64,000 nucleotides of DNA from NCBI GenBank assembly GCA_963750715.1, contig CAVVRP010000008.1, positions 62,001-126,000 on the forward strand, given 5' to 3'. Position numbers and translations under genes: made by a program. Source of the DNA: JAGVSR01 sp963750715. GTDB lineage: Bacteria; Pseudomonadota; Alphaproteobacteria; Rhizobiales; Hyphomicrobiaceae. Position 1 is the first letter of the stretch, and every line of letters starts with the position of its first letter. The notes under the pieces are model-generated. The model had not been told where the DNA came from. It made no database searches and was given only the letters and a program-made list of their open reading frames with translations. This document shows positions 21,616 to 30,241 of this stretch, in pieces.

Positions 21616-22055
21616 GATGTGCTCTCCTTGTCGATCAAGACATGCGTAGCGCGCGAGCTTCTCGCGGAACTCCGGCGGGAACGGCACCGCCCGCCGCGTG
21701 TCGAGCGAGGCCTGCACGACGACGAGCGTCGCGCGGACCCGCGTCTCCTCGCCCGCGCGGGCCTCGACGGCGAGCGTGAGCGAGCGCGCGCCGATCTTCG
21801 CACCGACAGGCGGAACGCGAGCGTCTCGCCGACCGTGCTCGGCGCGAGAAAATCGCACTCGAGGTGCGCCATCGGGATGCCGTGCCGGCCCTCGGCGTGA
21901 AAGCGGGCGAAGTCGACGCCGAGCCCCTCGTTGAACCAATCCTCGACCAGCTCGTTCATCAGCACGAAGTATTGCGGATAGAACACGATCCCCGCCGGGT
22001 CGCAGTGATGGAAGCGGATCAGCTTCAGCGATTCGAACGGGCGCGCGGTGCTCAT
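21612..22055 (-). CDS. 4-hydroxybenzoyl-CoA-type (4HBT) acyl-CoA thioesterase (frameshifted)
   Basis: Hot-dog fold thioesterase. LIRFHHCDPAGIVFYPQYF carries the catalytic Asp of the 4HBT/YbgC group; ELVEDWFNEGLG and IPMAHLECDFLAPSTVGE follow. The middle strand SLTLAVEARAGEETRVRATLVVVQASL is in a shifted frame, so errors lie near 21,810 and 21,650. Corrected length is about 147 residues. Start and stop both overlap neighbours as ATGA. Thioesterases of this kind accompany aerobic benzoyl-CoA clusters, where they are thought to release stalled CoA esters. Confidence 0.8.
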   Translation of the reverse strand: MSTARPFESLKLIRFHHCDPAGIVFYPQYFVLMNELVEDWFNEGLGVDFARFHAEGRHGIPMAHLECDFLAPSTVGETLAFRLSVRRSARARSRSPSRPARARRRGSARRSSSCRPRSTRGGRCRSRRSSARSSRATHVLIDKESTS

Positions 22056-22846
22056 GGGCGGCGGCTCCGGCAGGTCGGCCGGCGACGCGGTCGACGAAGC
22101 GGGCGATGGCGTCGATGACGGCGTCGGGCTGGTCCCGGTGCGGCGAATGGCGGCAGTCGGCGAGTCGCAGCGAGCTCGACATCGGCGACCGCCGGCGCCG
22201 ATGCGGCGCATCTGCTCCATCGTGCCGTATTCGTCGTCCTCGCCCTGGATCGCGAGCACCGGGCACGCGATGCGCGGCAGGTACTCCTCGATGTTCCAGG
22301 CGCGGAACGCCGGATCGAGCCAGATCCGGTTCCAGCCCAGGAACGCCGAATCGACGTCGGCGTGATGGCGCGCGAGCTTCGCGCGGAGGTCCGTCGTCTC
22401 GTAGGCGACTTTCGGCGGCCGCGATGCTGGCGACGGTGAGGTCCTCGACCATCACGTGCGCCGCCAGCGTGACCACGCCGGCGAGCGGACGCAATCCGGC
22501 CCCGGCGAGGATCAGCGCGATCGAGCCGCCGTCGCTGTGCCCGACGAGGATCGGGCGCTCGATCGCGAGCGCGTCGAGCAATTCCGGCAGCGCGATCAAC
22601 GCCTCGTCGTGCATGTACCGGACCGTTCGCGGCGCGGCGAGCGGATCGGAGCGGCCGTAGCCGTAGCGCGACACGACGACGGCGTCGCAGCCGGTCGCGC
22701 GCGCGACGCCGGCCGGGGAAGTCGCGCCACATCGACACCGAGCCCAGCCCTTCGTGCAGGAAGACGAGCGTCGGGCCGCCGCGCCGCGCGCGATCGCGAT
22801 GCGCTCGTACTCGATGCCGATGCGACGCGACCGTGACGAACGGCAC
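22052..22846 (-). CDS. alpha/beta hydrolase (frameshifted)
   Basis: Alpha/beta hydrolase fold protein. The oxyanion region is LVFLHEGLGSVSMWRDFP, the nucleophile elbow is GHSDGGS, the acid is in IQGEDDEYGTMEQM and the catalytic His in HSPHRDQP. Frames change at about 22,715, 22,830, 22,410, 22,190 and 22,080. It starts at a GTG (VPFVTVASH) one base after livF and its stop overlaps the thioesterase ATG. Given the benzoate-CoA ligase nearby, it may act as a lactone or ring-opened CoA-ester hydrolase of an aromatic pathway; this is inferred from context only. Confidence 0.75.
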   Translation of the reverse strand: MPFVTVASHRHRVRAHRDRARRGGPTLVFLHEGLGSVSMWRDFPGRRRARDRLRRRRRVALRLRPLRSARRAANGPVHARRGVDRAAGIARRARDRAPDPRRAQRRRLDRADPRRGRIASARRRGHAGGARDGRGPHRRQHRGRRKSPTRRRTSARSSRAITPTSIRRSWAGTGSGSIRRSAPGTSRSTCRASRARCSRSRARTTNTARWSRCAASAPAVADVELAATRRLPPFAAPGPARRRHRRHRPLRRPRRRPTCRSRRP

Positions 22847-22847
22847 G

Positions 22848-23562
22848 TCAGACCCCGAGATGCCTGTGCAGCACGTCCGGCTGCGCGAGCAGCGTCGCGG
22901 CTGTCGCCCTCGAACACGACGCGTCCCTTGACGAGGATCACGTTGCGGTCGGTGATCGCCGTGACCGCCCGGTAGTTCTTGTCGACGATCAGCGTGGCGA
23001 TGCCGTGCGCGCGGATGTCGCCGACGATGCGCCAGATCTCGCGCGCGATCAGCGGCGCGAGCCCTTCGGTCGCCTCGTCGAGGATGAGGAGATCGGGGTT
23101 CGTCATCAGCGCGCGGCCGATCGTCAGCATCTGCTGCTCGCCGCCCGACAGCTGCCAGCCGCCGTGATCGAGCCGCTCGGCGAGCCGGGGAAAGGTCGCG
23201 AGCGCCCGCTCGTACGTCCAGTCGCGGCGGCCGTCCGGACCCGCGCGCGCCGCCATCACGAGGTTCTCGCGCACCGTGAGATTCGGAAAGATGCCGCGGC
23301 CCTCCGGCACGTACGCGATGCCCTGGCGCGCGACGCGATACGGCTCGGCGCCGGTCATCGGCGTGCCGCGCACGCGGACTTCGCCGCCGCGCGGCTTGAC
23401 GAGCCCCAGCATGCTGCGGATCAGCGTGCTCTTGCCCATGCCGTTGCGGCCCATGAGGCCGACGGTCTCGCCGCGACCGATGCGGAAATCGACGCCGTGC
23501 AGGATGTGGCTCGCACCGTAGTAGGCGTGGAGCTCGCGCGTCTCGAGCAGCCACTCGCTCAT
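22848..23562 (-). CDS. livF: ABC transporter ATPase, LivF type (one frameshift)
   Basis: Second ATPase of a branched-chain-amino-acid-type importer. Walker A is GRNGMGKSTL, the signature LSGGEQQML, Walker B LLILDEATEGLAP. The start MSEWLLETRELHAYYG is at 23562. An extra base near 22,905 shifts the last residues; 715 bp is one over a multiple of three. It precedes the hydrolase by one base. Confidence 0.92.
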
Positions 23563-23609
23563 CGCGGCGCGCTCCGTCGATGCGCATCGCCCGGCGGCGT
23601 CGCCCCGGC

Positions 23610-24380
23610 TCACGCGGCCGCTCCGGCGAATTCGGTGCCGAGATAGGCGTCGCGCACGGCGGCGCTCGCGCGGATCTGCGCCGGCGGACCGCTTTCGAGC
23701 ACCTGTCCGTTGACCATCACGGTGATCGTGTCGGCGACCGCGAACACGGCGTCCATGTCGTGCTCGACCAGCAGGATCGCGTGCCGCGGCGCGAGCCGGC
23801 GCAGGAGCTCGACCATGAGCGCGGCCTCCTCGGCGCCCATGCCCGCGAGCGGCTCGTCGAGCAGCAGCACCTCCGGCTGCGTGGCGAGCACCATCGCGAT
23901 CTCGAGCTGGCGCTGCTCGCCGTGCGACAGCGCCGACGCGATGCGCCCGCCGCGCCCGGCGAGGCCCGGCCGCCTCGAGCGCGCGCTCGGCCGCTTCGGC
24001 GACCGGCCGAAACGCGGCGGCGTCGGCGAACAGGTGCAGCGCGCGCGGCGTCGCGCGACTGCGCGGCCAGCCGGCAGTTCTCGAAGGCGGTGAACGCCGG
24101 GAAGATGTTCGTCTTCTGGTAGCTGCGGCCGATGCCCATCCGCGACCGGCGATCCGCGGCATGCGCGCGTGATGTCCTCGCCCTTGTAGATGACGCTGCC
24201 GCTCGATGCGTCGAGGTCGCCGGAAAGGAGGTTGATGAGCGTCGTCTTGCCGGCGCCGTTCGGGCCGAGCACCGCGTGCAGCCTGCCGTGCTCGATGCCG
24301 ATCGCCGACGTCGTTCACCGCGGCGAGGCCGCCGAAGCGACGCGTCAGCGCCCTGCGTCGATCAGCAGCGGCTCAGGCAT
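23610..24380 (-). CDS. livG: ABC transporter ATPase, LivG type (frameshifted)
   Basis: First ATPase of the importer. Walker A is LGPNGAGKTTL, the signature LSHGEQRQLEIAM, Walker B VLLLDEPLAGMG, followed by LVEHDMDAVF. The N-terminus (MPEPLLIDA, then LTRRFGGLAAVNDV) is split by frame changes near 24,350 and 24,305; further ones lie near 24,150, 24,055 and 23,965. Its ATG overlaps the livM stop by 8 bases. Confidence 0.9.
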
Positions 24381-25343
24381 CGTCCGCCTCGCCGACGAGC
24401 GTGCGGCGGAATCGACCCGCGACGCTCGCGAGCCCGCCCGGCAGGAAGATCACCAGCAGGATGATCGCGCCGCCCAGCAGCAGCTGCCAGTGGCGGGTCA
24501 GCGCCTGGAAGATCTCCGTCAGCGCGACGAACGCGAACGCGCCGACGACGGCGCCGGTGAGGCTGCCCACGCCGCCCAGGATCAGCATCAGCAGCACGTT
24601 GCCGGATTGGTGCCACGACAGGAGCTCGGGGTTCACGAATCCGAACTGGAGCGCCGACAGGTAGCCGGCGAGACCGGCGAGCGCGCCCGCCAGCGTGAAG
24701 CTCGCGAGCTTGTAGCGGTACATCGGGAAGCCGAGCGAGCGCATCCGGTGCTCGTTGCTGCGGATCCCCTGCAAGCGCGCGGCCGAACGGCGAGCGCAGC
24801 ACGACGCGCAGGAACACGAACACGGCGACGAGCAGCACGAGCACGCAGTAGTAGACGTGCGTCGCGTTGGCGAGATCGAACGGCGTGAAGCCGCCGATCG
24901 CGGCGACCGGCTTGAAATTCATGCTGATCCCGTCCGAGCCGCGGCCGAACTTGGTGTCGTGGAAGAGGAAATAGAACATCTGCGCGAACGCGAGCGTCAC
25001 CATGATGAAGTAGACGCCCTTCACGCGGACGACGAACACGCCCACGGCGAACGCCGCGACACCCGCCGCGAGCATCGCCGCCGGCAGCGTGAGCCAGAAG
25101 CTCGCCGCCTCGTACTTCGGCGCCATCAGGCCGAGCGTGTAGGCGCCGATCCCGTAGAACGCCGCATGGCCGAACGACACGAGCCCGGTGTACCCGACGA
25201 GGAGGTCGAGCGACAGCGCGAAGATCGCGAGGATCATCACCTTGGTGACGAGCTCGACGTAGAACGCCGGCGCCGGCCAGCGGAAACAGCGCGAGCAGCG
25301 CGAGCGCCGCGCCCAGGGCGATCCGCCTGCCGAGTTCACGCAT
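24373..25343 (-). CDS. livM: ABC transporter permease, LivM type (two frameshifts)
   Basis: Inner-membrane permease. Family features: MILAIFALSLDLLVGYTGLVSFGHAAFYGIGAY split across helices, VVRVKGVYFIMVTLAFAQ, and the EAA-like region GIRSNEHRMRSLGFPMYRYKL. The start MRELGRRIALG at 25343 is in another frame from most of the gene. Breaks near 25,283 and 24,778 are single insertions (971 bp, two over a multiple of three). It ends GRFRRTLVGEADDA. Confidence 0.9.
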
Positions 25344-25373
25344 GTGCGCCGCTGGCCGGTGCAGGCGCTCGCA

Positions 25374-26243
25374 TCAGCCGACCCGCTTGAACAGGCCTTC
25401 GGGGCGCCACAGCAGGATGGCCGCCATCAGCAGATAGACGGTGACGCCCGCGGCCTCGGGCACCAGCACCTTGCCGAACGTGTCGGCGAGGCCGATCAGC
25501 AGCGACGCGAAGAGCGCGCCCCAGATCGAGCCGATCCCGCCGATGACGACGACGACGAAGCAGATGATGAGCACCTGCGTGCCCATGCCCGGATAGACCG
25601 ACGACACGGGCGCCGCGATCATCCCGGCGAACGCCGCGAGCGCGACGCCCAGCGCGAACACCAGCCGGTAGACGAGGTTGATGTTGAGCCCCAGCGCCGA
25701 CACCATCTCGCGGTTCGACGCGCCGGCGCGGATCATCATGCCGACGCGCGTGCGGTGAATCAGCAGGTAGAGCAGTCCCGCCAGCGCGAGGCAGACCGCC
25801 GACATGAACAGGCGGTACACCGGATAGGACAGCGTCGCGGTCAGCGGAATCGACCCGCTGAGGATGGCGGGCACGGCGACGCCGTGCACGTCGTTGCCGA
25901 CGATCAGGCTGCGCAGCTCCTCGAACACGAGGATGAGCCCGTAGGTCAGCAGCACCTGCTCGAGGTGATCCCGCTTGTACAGGTGCGAGATGAGCGCCCA
26001 TTCGAGCACGATGCCGAGCAGCACCGACAGCACGATGCCGACGACGATGGCGACGAACAGGTTCCCGGTGAGCGACGACAGCGTGAACGCCATGTACGCG
26101 CCGACCATGTAGAAGCTGCCATGGGCGAGGTTGATGATGCCCATGATCCCGAAGATCAGCGTGAGGCCGCTCGCGACCAGGAACAGCAGCAGGCCGTACT
26201 GGACGCCGTTCAGCAGCTGGATCAGGAACGAGTAGATGTCCAT
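25374..26243 (-). CDS. livH: ABC transporter permease, LivH type
   Basis: Inner-membrane permease, 289 residues in one clean frame. It begins MDIYSFLIQLLNGVQYGLLL and has the LivH pattern SGLTLIFGIMGIINLAHGSFYM, the cytoplasmic loop TRVGMMIRAGASNREMVSALG, and the end RPEGLFKRVG. About eight hydrophobic segments. First permease of the operon; a pair of long hairpins lies just upstream. Confidence 0.94.
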   Translation of the reverse strand: MDIYSFLIQLLNGVQYGLLLFLVASGLTLIFGIMGIINLAHGSFYMVGAYMAFTLSSLTGNLFVAIVVGIVLSVLLGIVLEWALISHLYKRDHLEQVLLTYGLILVFEELRSLIVGNDVHGVAVPAILSGSIPLTATLSYPVYRLFMSAVCLALAGLLYLLIHRTRVGMMIRAGASNREMVSALGLNINLVYRLVFALGVALAAFAGMIAAPVSSVYPGMGTQVLIICFVVVVIGGIGSIWGALFASLLIGLADTFGKVLVPEAAGVTVYLLMAAILLWRPEGLFKRVG

Positions 26244-26296
26244 GGCGACGCAGCTTACGCGCGCTACGCATCGCCGCGACATCGGCGTGCAGTGCA

Positions 26297-26360
26297 TGCT
26301 CACAGCCATACCCCGCCGTCCTCCGAACCCCAGTCGGACTTCGGGGTATGGCTGTGAGCA
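26297..26360. repeat. hairpin element, copy 1
   Basis: Perfect 19-bp inverted repeat: TGCTCACAGCCATACCCCG (26297-26315) and CGGGGTATGGCTGTGAGCA (26342-26360) around a 26-base loop. The loop and inner stem recur in reverse orientation in copy 2, 60 bases away, but the outer stem sequence differs. It stands between livH and the second binding-protein gene. Confidence 0.85.
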
Positions 26361-26421
26361 CGCACTTGGGGCATCGTCAGCGCTGCCGATCGGTCAAGGA
26401 CGCTCGCGGCAGCACCGGCCG

Positions 26422-26494
26422 CGCGCGACTCCGGCCACACCCCGAAGTCCGACTGGGGTATCGGAGGACGGCGGGGTATGGCCGGAGTCGCGCG
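26422..26494. repeat. hairpin element, copy 2 (inverted relative to copy 1)
   Basis: Inverted repeat with arms of about 23 bp and one mismatch: left arm 26422-26444 (ending GGCCACACCCCG) and right arm 26472-26494 (starting CGGGGTATGGCC). Its loop is the reverse complement of the loop of copy 1 apart from one inserted base. The outer stem (CGCGCGACTCC) is unrelated to that of copy 1 yet still pairs. Confidence 0.82.
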
Positions 26495-26537
26495 ACCGAT
26501 GCGACCGGAGTGCGCGATCGCGCGATCGACGCGAGAA

Positions 26538-27735
26538 TCAGAGCTTGCAGCCGCGCGGCGGATCGGTCAGGTTCTTGACCGCGACGCCGACGACCTTGTT
26601 CTCCTTGCCCTCGACCTTGCGCAGGTAGATGTCGTGGATCGGGTTGTGGCCCTTGTTGAGCGCGAGCGGGCCGCGCGGGCTGTCGATCTTCGCGGTCTCC
26701 ATCGCCTTCACGATTTCCGCGCGCTTGCGACATGTCGCCCTTCACCGCGTTCGACGCCGACGATGAGGAGCTGCGCGGCGTCGTAGCCCTGCACCGCGTA
26801 GACGTCGGGCTCGCGTCTTGAACGCCTTCATGGTAGGCGGCGCGGAACGCGTTGTTCTTCGGGTTGTTGACGCCGTCGCCGTAGTGCAGCGTCGTCAGCA
26901 GGCCCTGCGCGGCTTCGCCCTGCGCTTCGAGCGTGCCGTCGGTGAGGAACCCGGCGCCGACCAGCGGGATCGTCTTGTTGAGGCCGGCCGCCGCGTAGTC
27001 CTTGACGAACTTGACGGCGCCGCCGCCGGCGAAGAACACGTAGACGACGTCGGGCTTGAGCGCGGCGATCTCGGTCAGGTACGACTGGAACTCGACCTGC
27101 GGAAACGGCAGCGACAGCTCCTTGATCACCTTGCCGCCGCCCGCCTCGAACGCTTCCTTGAAGCCGCCGACCGACTCGTCGCCGGCCGCGTACTTCCAGG
27201 TCAGCGTGACCGCGGTCTTCTTCTTCTGCTCGGCCATCACCTTGCCCATCGCGATGCCCATCTGCGAGTTGGAGAACGACGTCCGGAACACGTTGGCCGC
27301 GCACAGCGGCCCGGTGATCTCGTCCGCGCCGGCGTTGGGAATGATCAGCAGCGTGTTGTTGTCGCGCGCCACCTTCGACATGGCGAGCGCGACGCCCGAG
27401 TGCACGGTGCCGACCAGCACGTCGACCTGGTCGCGCTTGATGAGCTTGTTCGCGTTGTCGGGCGCCTTGGCCGGATCGGACTCGTCGTCGACGGTGAAGT
27501 ACTCGATCTCGCGTCCGCCGAGCTTGCCGCCGTTCTCGTCGATCGCGAGCTTGAAGCCGTTGGTGATCGCGGTGCCGAGCGCCGCAAACGTGCCGGTGTA
27601 GGGCAGCATCAGGCCGACCTTGATCTTGCCCTGCGGCTGCGCCAGCGCCATGCCGGCGCACAGCAGCGCTCCGGCCGCCGCCGCGACCACCGCGATCGCG
27701 CCGACGCGGCGCAGGTTCTTCGGAATTCGCTTCAT
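26538..27735 (-). CDS. second ABC transporter substrate-binding protein, type I (frameshifted near C-terminus)
   Basis: Periplasmic binding protein of the LivK/aromatic-acid group. The signal peptide (AIAVVAAAAGALLCAGMALAQ) leads into GKIKVGLMLPYTGTFAALG, DDESDPAKAPDNANKLI and DVLVGTVHSGVALAMSKVA. The first 270 residues read cleanly; frame changes near 26,815, 26,755 and 26,728 precede the corrected C-terminus GPLALNKGHNPIHDIYLRKVEGKEN ending PPRGCKL. AGGAGAAG precedes the ATG at 27735. It lies between the ligase and livH, all on one strand. Confidence 0.88.
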
Positions 27736-27805
27736 GGGATTCTTCTCCTGTGGCTGGGTATTGCCGCTTCGCGGGACGCGCGCCATCGCGCGTCCCCATC
27801 CGGTG

Positions 27806-29415
27806 TCATGCCGCCTTCGCGCGCAGCTTGAAGCGCTGGATTTTACCTGTTGCCGTCTTGGGAAGCTCGTCGATGAACTCGATCCAGCGCGGATACTTGT
27901 ACGGCGCGAGCCGCTCCTTGACGTGCTGGCGGAGCTCGTCGGCCAGCGCCGCGCGTCCCTTGCCCGCCCGCCTTGAGCACGACGTACGCCATCGGCTTCA
28001 CCAGCTCCTCGGCGTCCGCGCGACCGATGACCGCGGCCTCGAGGACGGCCGGATGGGAGATGAGCGCCGATTCGACCTCGATCGGCGACACGTAGATGCC
28101 GCCCACCTTGAGCATGTCGTCGCTGCGGCCGGAGTACACGTAATAGCCGTCCGCGATCGACGGCGTACTTGTCGCCGCTCCGGGTCCACGACCCGCGGAA
28201 CGTGTCCCGCGTCTTGTCGCGGTTGTTCCAGTAGGCCATCGCGGCGGTCGGACCGTTGATCTGCAGCTCGCCCACCTGCCCCGGCGCGACGGGCGCGCCG
28301 TCGTCGCCGAGGATGCGCAATTCGTAGCCGGGCACCGGCATGCCGCTCGTCCCGTAGCGCACGGCGCCCGGGCGATTCGACAGGAAGATGTGCAGCATCT
28401 CCGTGGAGCCCGAGGCCGTCGAGGATTTCGACGCCGAAGTGCGCGGTCCAGCGCCGGCCGATCTCGGCCGGAAGCGCCTCTCCGGCCGACGTGCAGCGCC
28501 GCAGCGTCAGCTCGTCGCGCCTTCGGCAGGTCGGGACTCGCGAGCAGCGCGGCGAACAGCGTGGGAACGCCGTAGAAGATCGTCGGCCGGTGCGTTCGCA
28601 GACGCGCGAACACCGCGGCAGGTGTCGGCCGCTCGGCCATCAGCACGGTCGTCGCGCCGACCGCGAGCGGAAACGTGAGCCCGTTGCCGAGGCCGTACGC
28701 GAAGAACAGCTTCGCGGCCGAGAACACCACGTCGTCCTCGCGAATGCCGAGGATCGGCTTCGCATAGAGCTCGGCCGTCAGGATGAGGCTCGAATGCTGG
28801 TGCACGGTGCCCTTCGGCGCGCCCGTCGATCCCGACGAATAGAGCCAGAAGCAGGCGTCGTCGCACGTCGTCTCGGCGGCCGCGAACGTCGTCGCGCGCC
28901 TCGCTCATCAGCGTCCGCGAGCGACAAGGTGCGCGGCGGCGGCGCGGCAGCCGCGGTCGCGCCGGAGACGATCACGTGCGCGAGGTGCGGATGCTTGCCG
29001 AGGAGCGGCGCGAACGCCGGATAGAGCGGCGCGGAGACGACCAGCGCGCGCGCCCGGCTGTCGCGCAGCATGTAGTCGTAGTCGGCCGTCGTGAGCAGCG
29101 TGTTCGCCGCGATCGGCACGATGCCGGCCTTGATCGCGCCCAGGAAGACCGCGGGGAAGTCGATCGTGTCGAGGTGACAGAGGAGCACTCGCTCCTCCGG
29201 CCGCAGCCCGAGACCGTGAGCGCGTTGGCGCAGCGGTTCACGCGCTCCGCGAGCTCGCCGTACGTGTACGTGCCGGAATCGTCGATGTAGGCGACCTTGC
29301 CGGCACGCCCGGCGGCAAGGTTGCGCTCGATGAGGTCGTGCGCGGCGTTGTAGTCGCGCGGGATGTGGATCCGCGGCGGGCTCACGCGATGATCGGCCGT
29401 GCTGAGCGACGGCAT
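27806..29415 (-). CDS. bclA: benzoate-CoA ligase family protein (several frameshifts)
   Basis: AMP-forming ligase that activates benzoate or a close analogue. It starts MPSLSTADHRVSPPRIHIP and follows the benzoate-CoA ligase family: DYNAAHDLIERNLAAGRAGK, YIDDSGTYTYGELAERVNRC, LCHLDTIDFPAVFLGAIKAGIVPIAANTLL, FAYGLGNGLTFP, MPVPGYELRILGDDG, the hinge YSGRSDDMLKVGGIYVSP, and the catalytic Lys segment TGKIQRF at the C-terminus. At least five frame changes occur (near 29,205, 28,890, 28,530, 28,400 and 28,165). A GGAGGAGAG site precedes the ATG. First gene of the operon running into the transporter genes. Confidence 0.85.
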
Positions 29416-29476
29416 GAATGCTCTCCTCCGGCCGGCGATAGGTCGCCGTTGTGTGGCGGGCGCGGGATGCGCATGC

Positions 29477-29520
29477 AATTTAGATCATCACCATCCGCAC
29501 GTCAAGCATGATAAGTCATG
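29477..29520 (-). promoter_or_regulatory. promoter and palindromic operator of the benzoate-CoA ligase operon
   Basis: TTGACG (29505-29500), 17-base spacer, TAAATT (29482-29477) form a good sigma-70 promoter about 60 bases ahead of the ligase ATG. A 14-bp palindrome CATGATAAGTCATG (29507-29520) sits directly upstream of the -35 box, the right size and place for a MarR-type regulator. The regulator itself is not in the window. Confidence 0.5.
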
Positions 29521-29727
29521 CCGTGAATCGCGCACGTGACGCCACGCTAACAAGCCGAAACCGGAGGACGCGAGCGCGTCTTGGGTCGGTTCGCCATCGT
29601 GGCGAGTCGATCCAAAGTGCTTGACGTTGGCGGCATATATGCAATATATTTCCCGATCGCTTCATCAGTGCCGAATCTCATGCCTGCCCTCGTCCCCCAA
29701 CGTCCGTCGGTTGCCGCGCCGCTGATC
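29521..29727. other. segment leading to the probable chimeric junction (GATC at 29724-29727)
   Basis: No gene is securely identified here. A plus-strand ATG at 29680 would start a gene divergent from the ligase (MPALVPQRPSVAAPLI) that is cut at the GATC. On the minus strand a 65-codon frame (29744-29547) starts inside the pheT fragment and is probably meaningless. The AT-rich GCATATATGCAATATAT near 29,632 looks like a promoter region. Everything from 29728 on belongs to the alphaproteobacterial part. Confidence 0.55.
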
Positions 29728-30201
29728 GGAAAGACCCGCCACATCGATGTAGCGATCGCCGACGCGGGCTGCGTCTTCCTCGTCCAGTTCGATGATGCCG
29801 GCGCTTTCGTCCGACAACTCGAGTTCAGCGGCGGAACACATCATGCCGTTCGAAACGACGCCGCGCACCGGCTTCCTTTCCAGTGTGATCTTGCTGCCAG
29901 GAATGTACGTGCCTAGCGGCGCGAACACGGAGACGAGACCGACGCGCGCGTTCGGCGCGCCGCACACGACTTCCATCAGCGGCTGGCCTTTCGCCACTTC
30001 CACCTGCACAACCTGCAGCTTGTCCGCGTTGGGATGGCGCTTGGCCTCGACGATGCGCGCGACGACGAATGCGCCGAGCGTCTTGCCGGGATCCTCGACG
30101 CTTTCGACTTCCAGCCCAATGGCCGACAGCTTGGCCGCGATCTCATCGACCGTGGCCGTCGTCTTGAGATGATCCTTGAGCCAGGAGAGCGTGAATTTCA
30201 T
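29724..30201 (-). pseudogene. pheT: phenylalanyl-tRNA synthetase beta subunit, N-terminal fragment
   Basis: The first 159 residues match PheT: MKFTLSWLKDHLKTTAT, the EMAP/tRNA-binding-like region (ARIVEAKRHPNADKLQV, VCGAPNARVGLVSVFAPLG), KPVRGVVSNGMMCSAAELEL and DEEDAARVGDRYIDVAGLSD. The family continues with a Pro-Val-Ile-Glu strand and several hundred more residues; here similarity ends exactly at GATC and 18 unrelated codons lead to a stop at 29665. PheT is essential, so this truncation is best explained by the chimeric join rather than by a real mutation. It follows pheS by 40 bp. Confidence 0.9.
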
Positions 30202-30241
30202 GTCACCATCCTAGTGCCGCCCGCGACGGGGCTGGCACCGG

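Noticed and set aside
20104..24318. A 1,404-codon minus-strand open frame looking like a giant fusion protein.
   Set aside because: It strings together pieces of livG, livF, hydrolase, thioesterase and binding-protein frames; the lack of stops is a result of insertions and GC content.
29547..29744. A 65-codon minus-strand frame across the junction.
   Set aside because: It starts within pheT sequence and crosses the GATC join, has no ribosome site and no recognisable motif, so it is likely an artefact.
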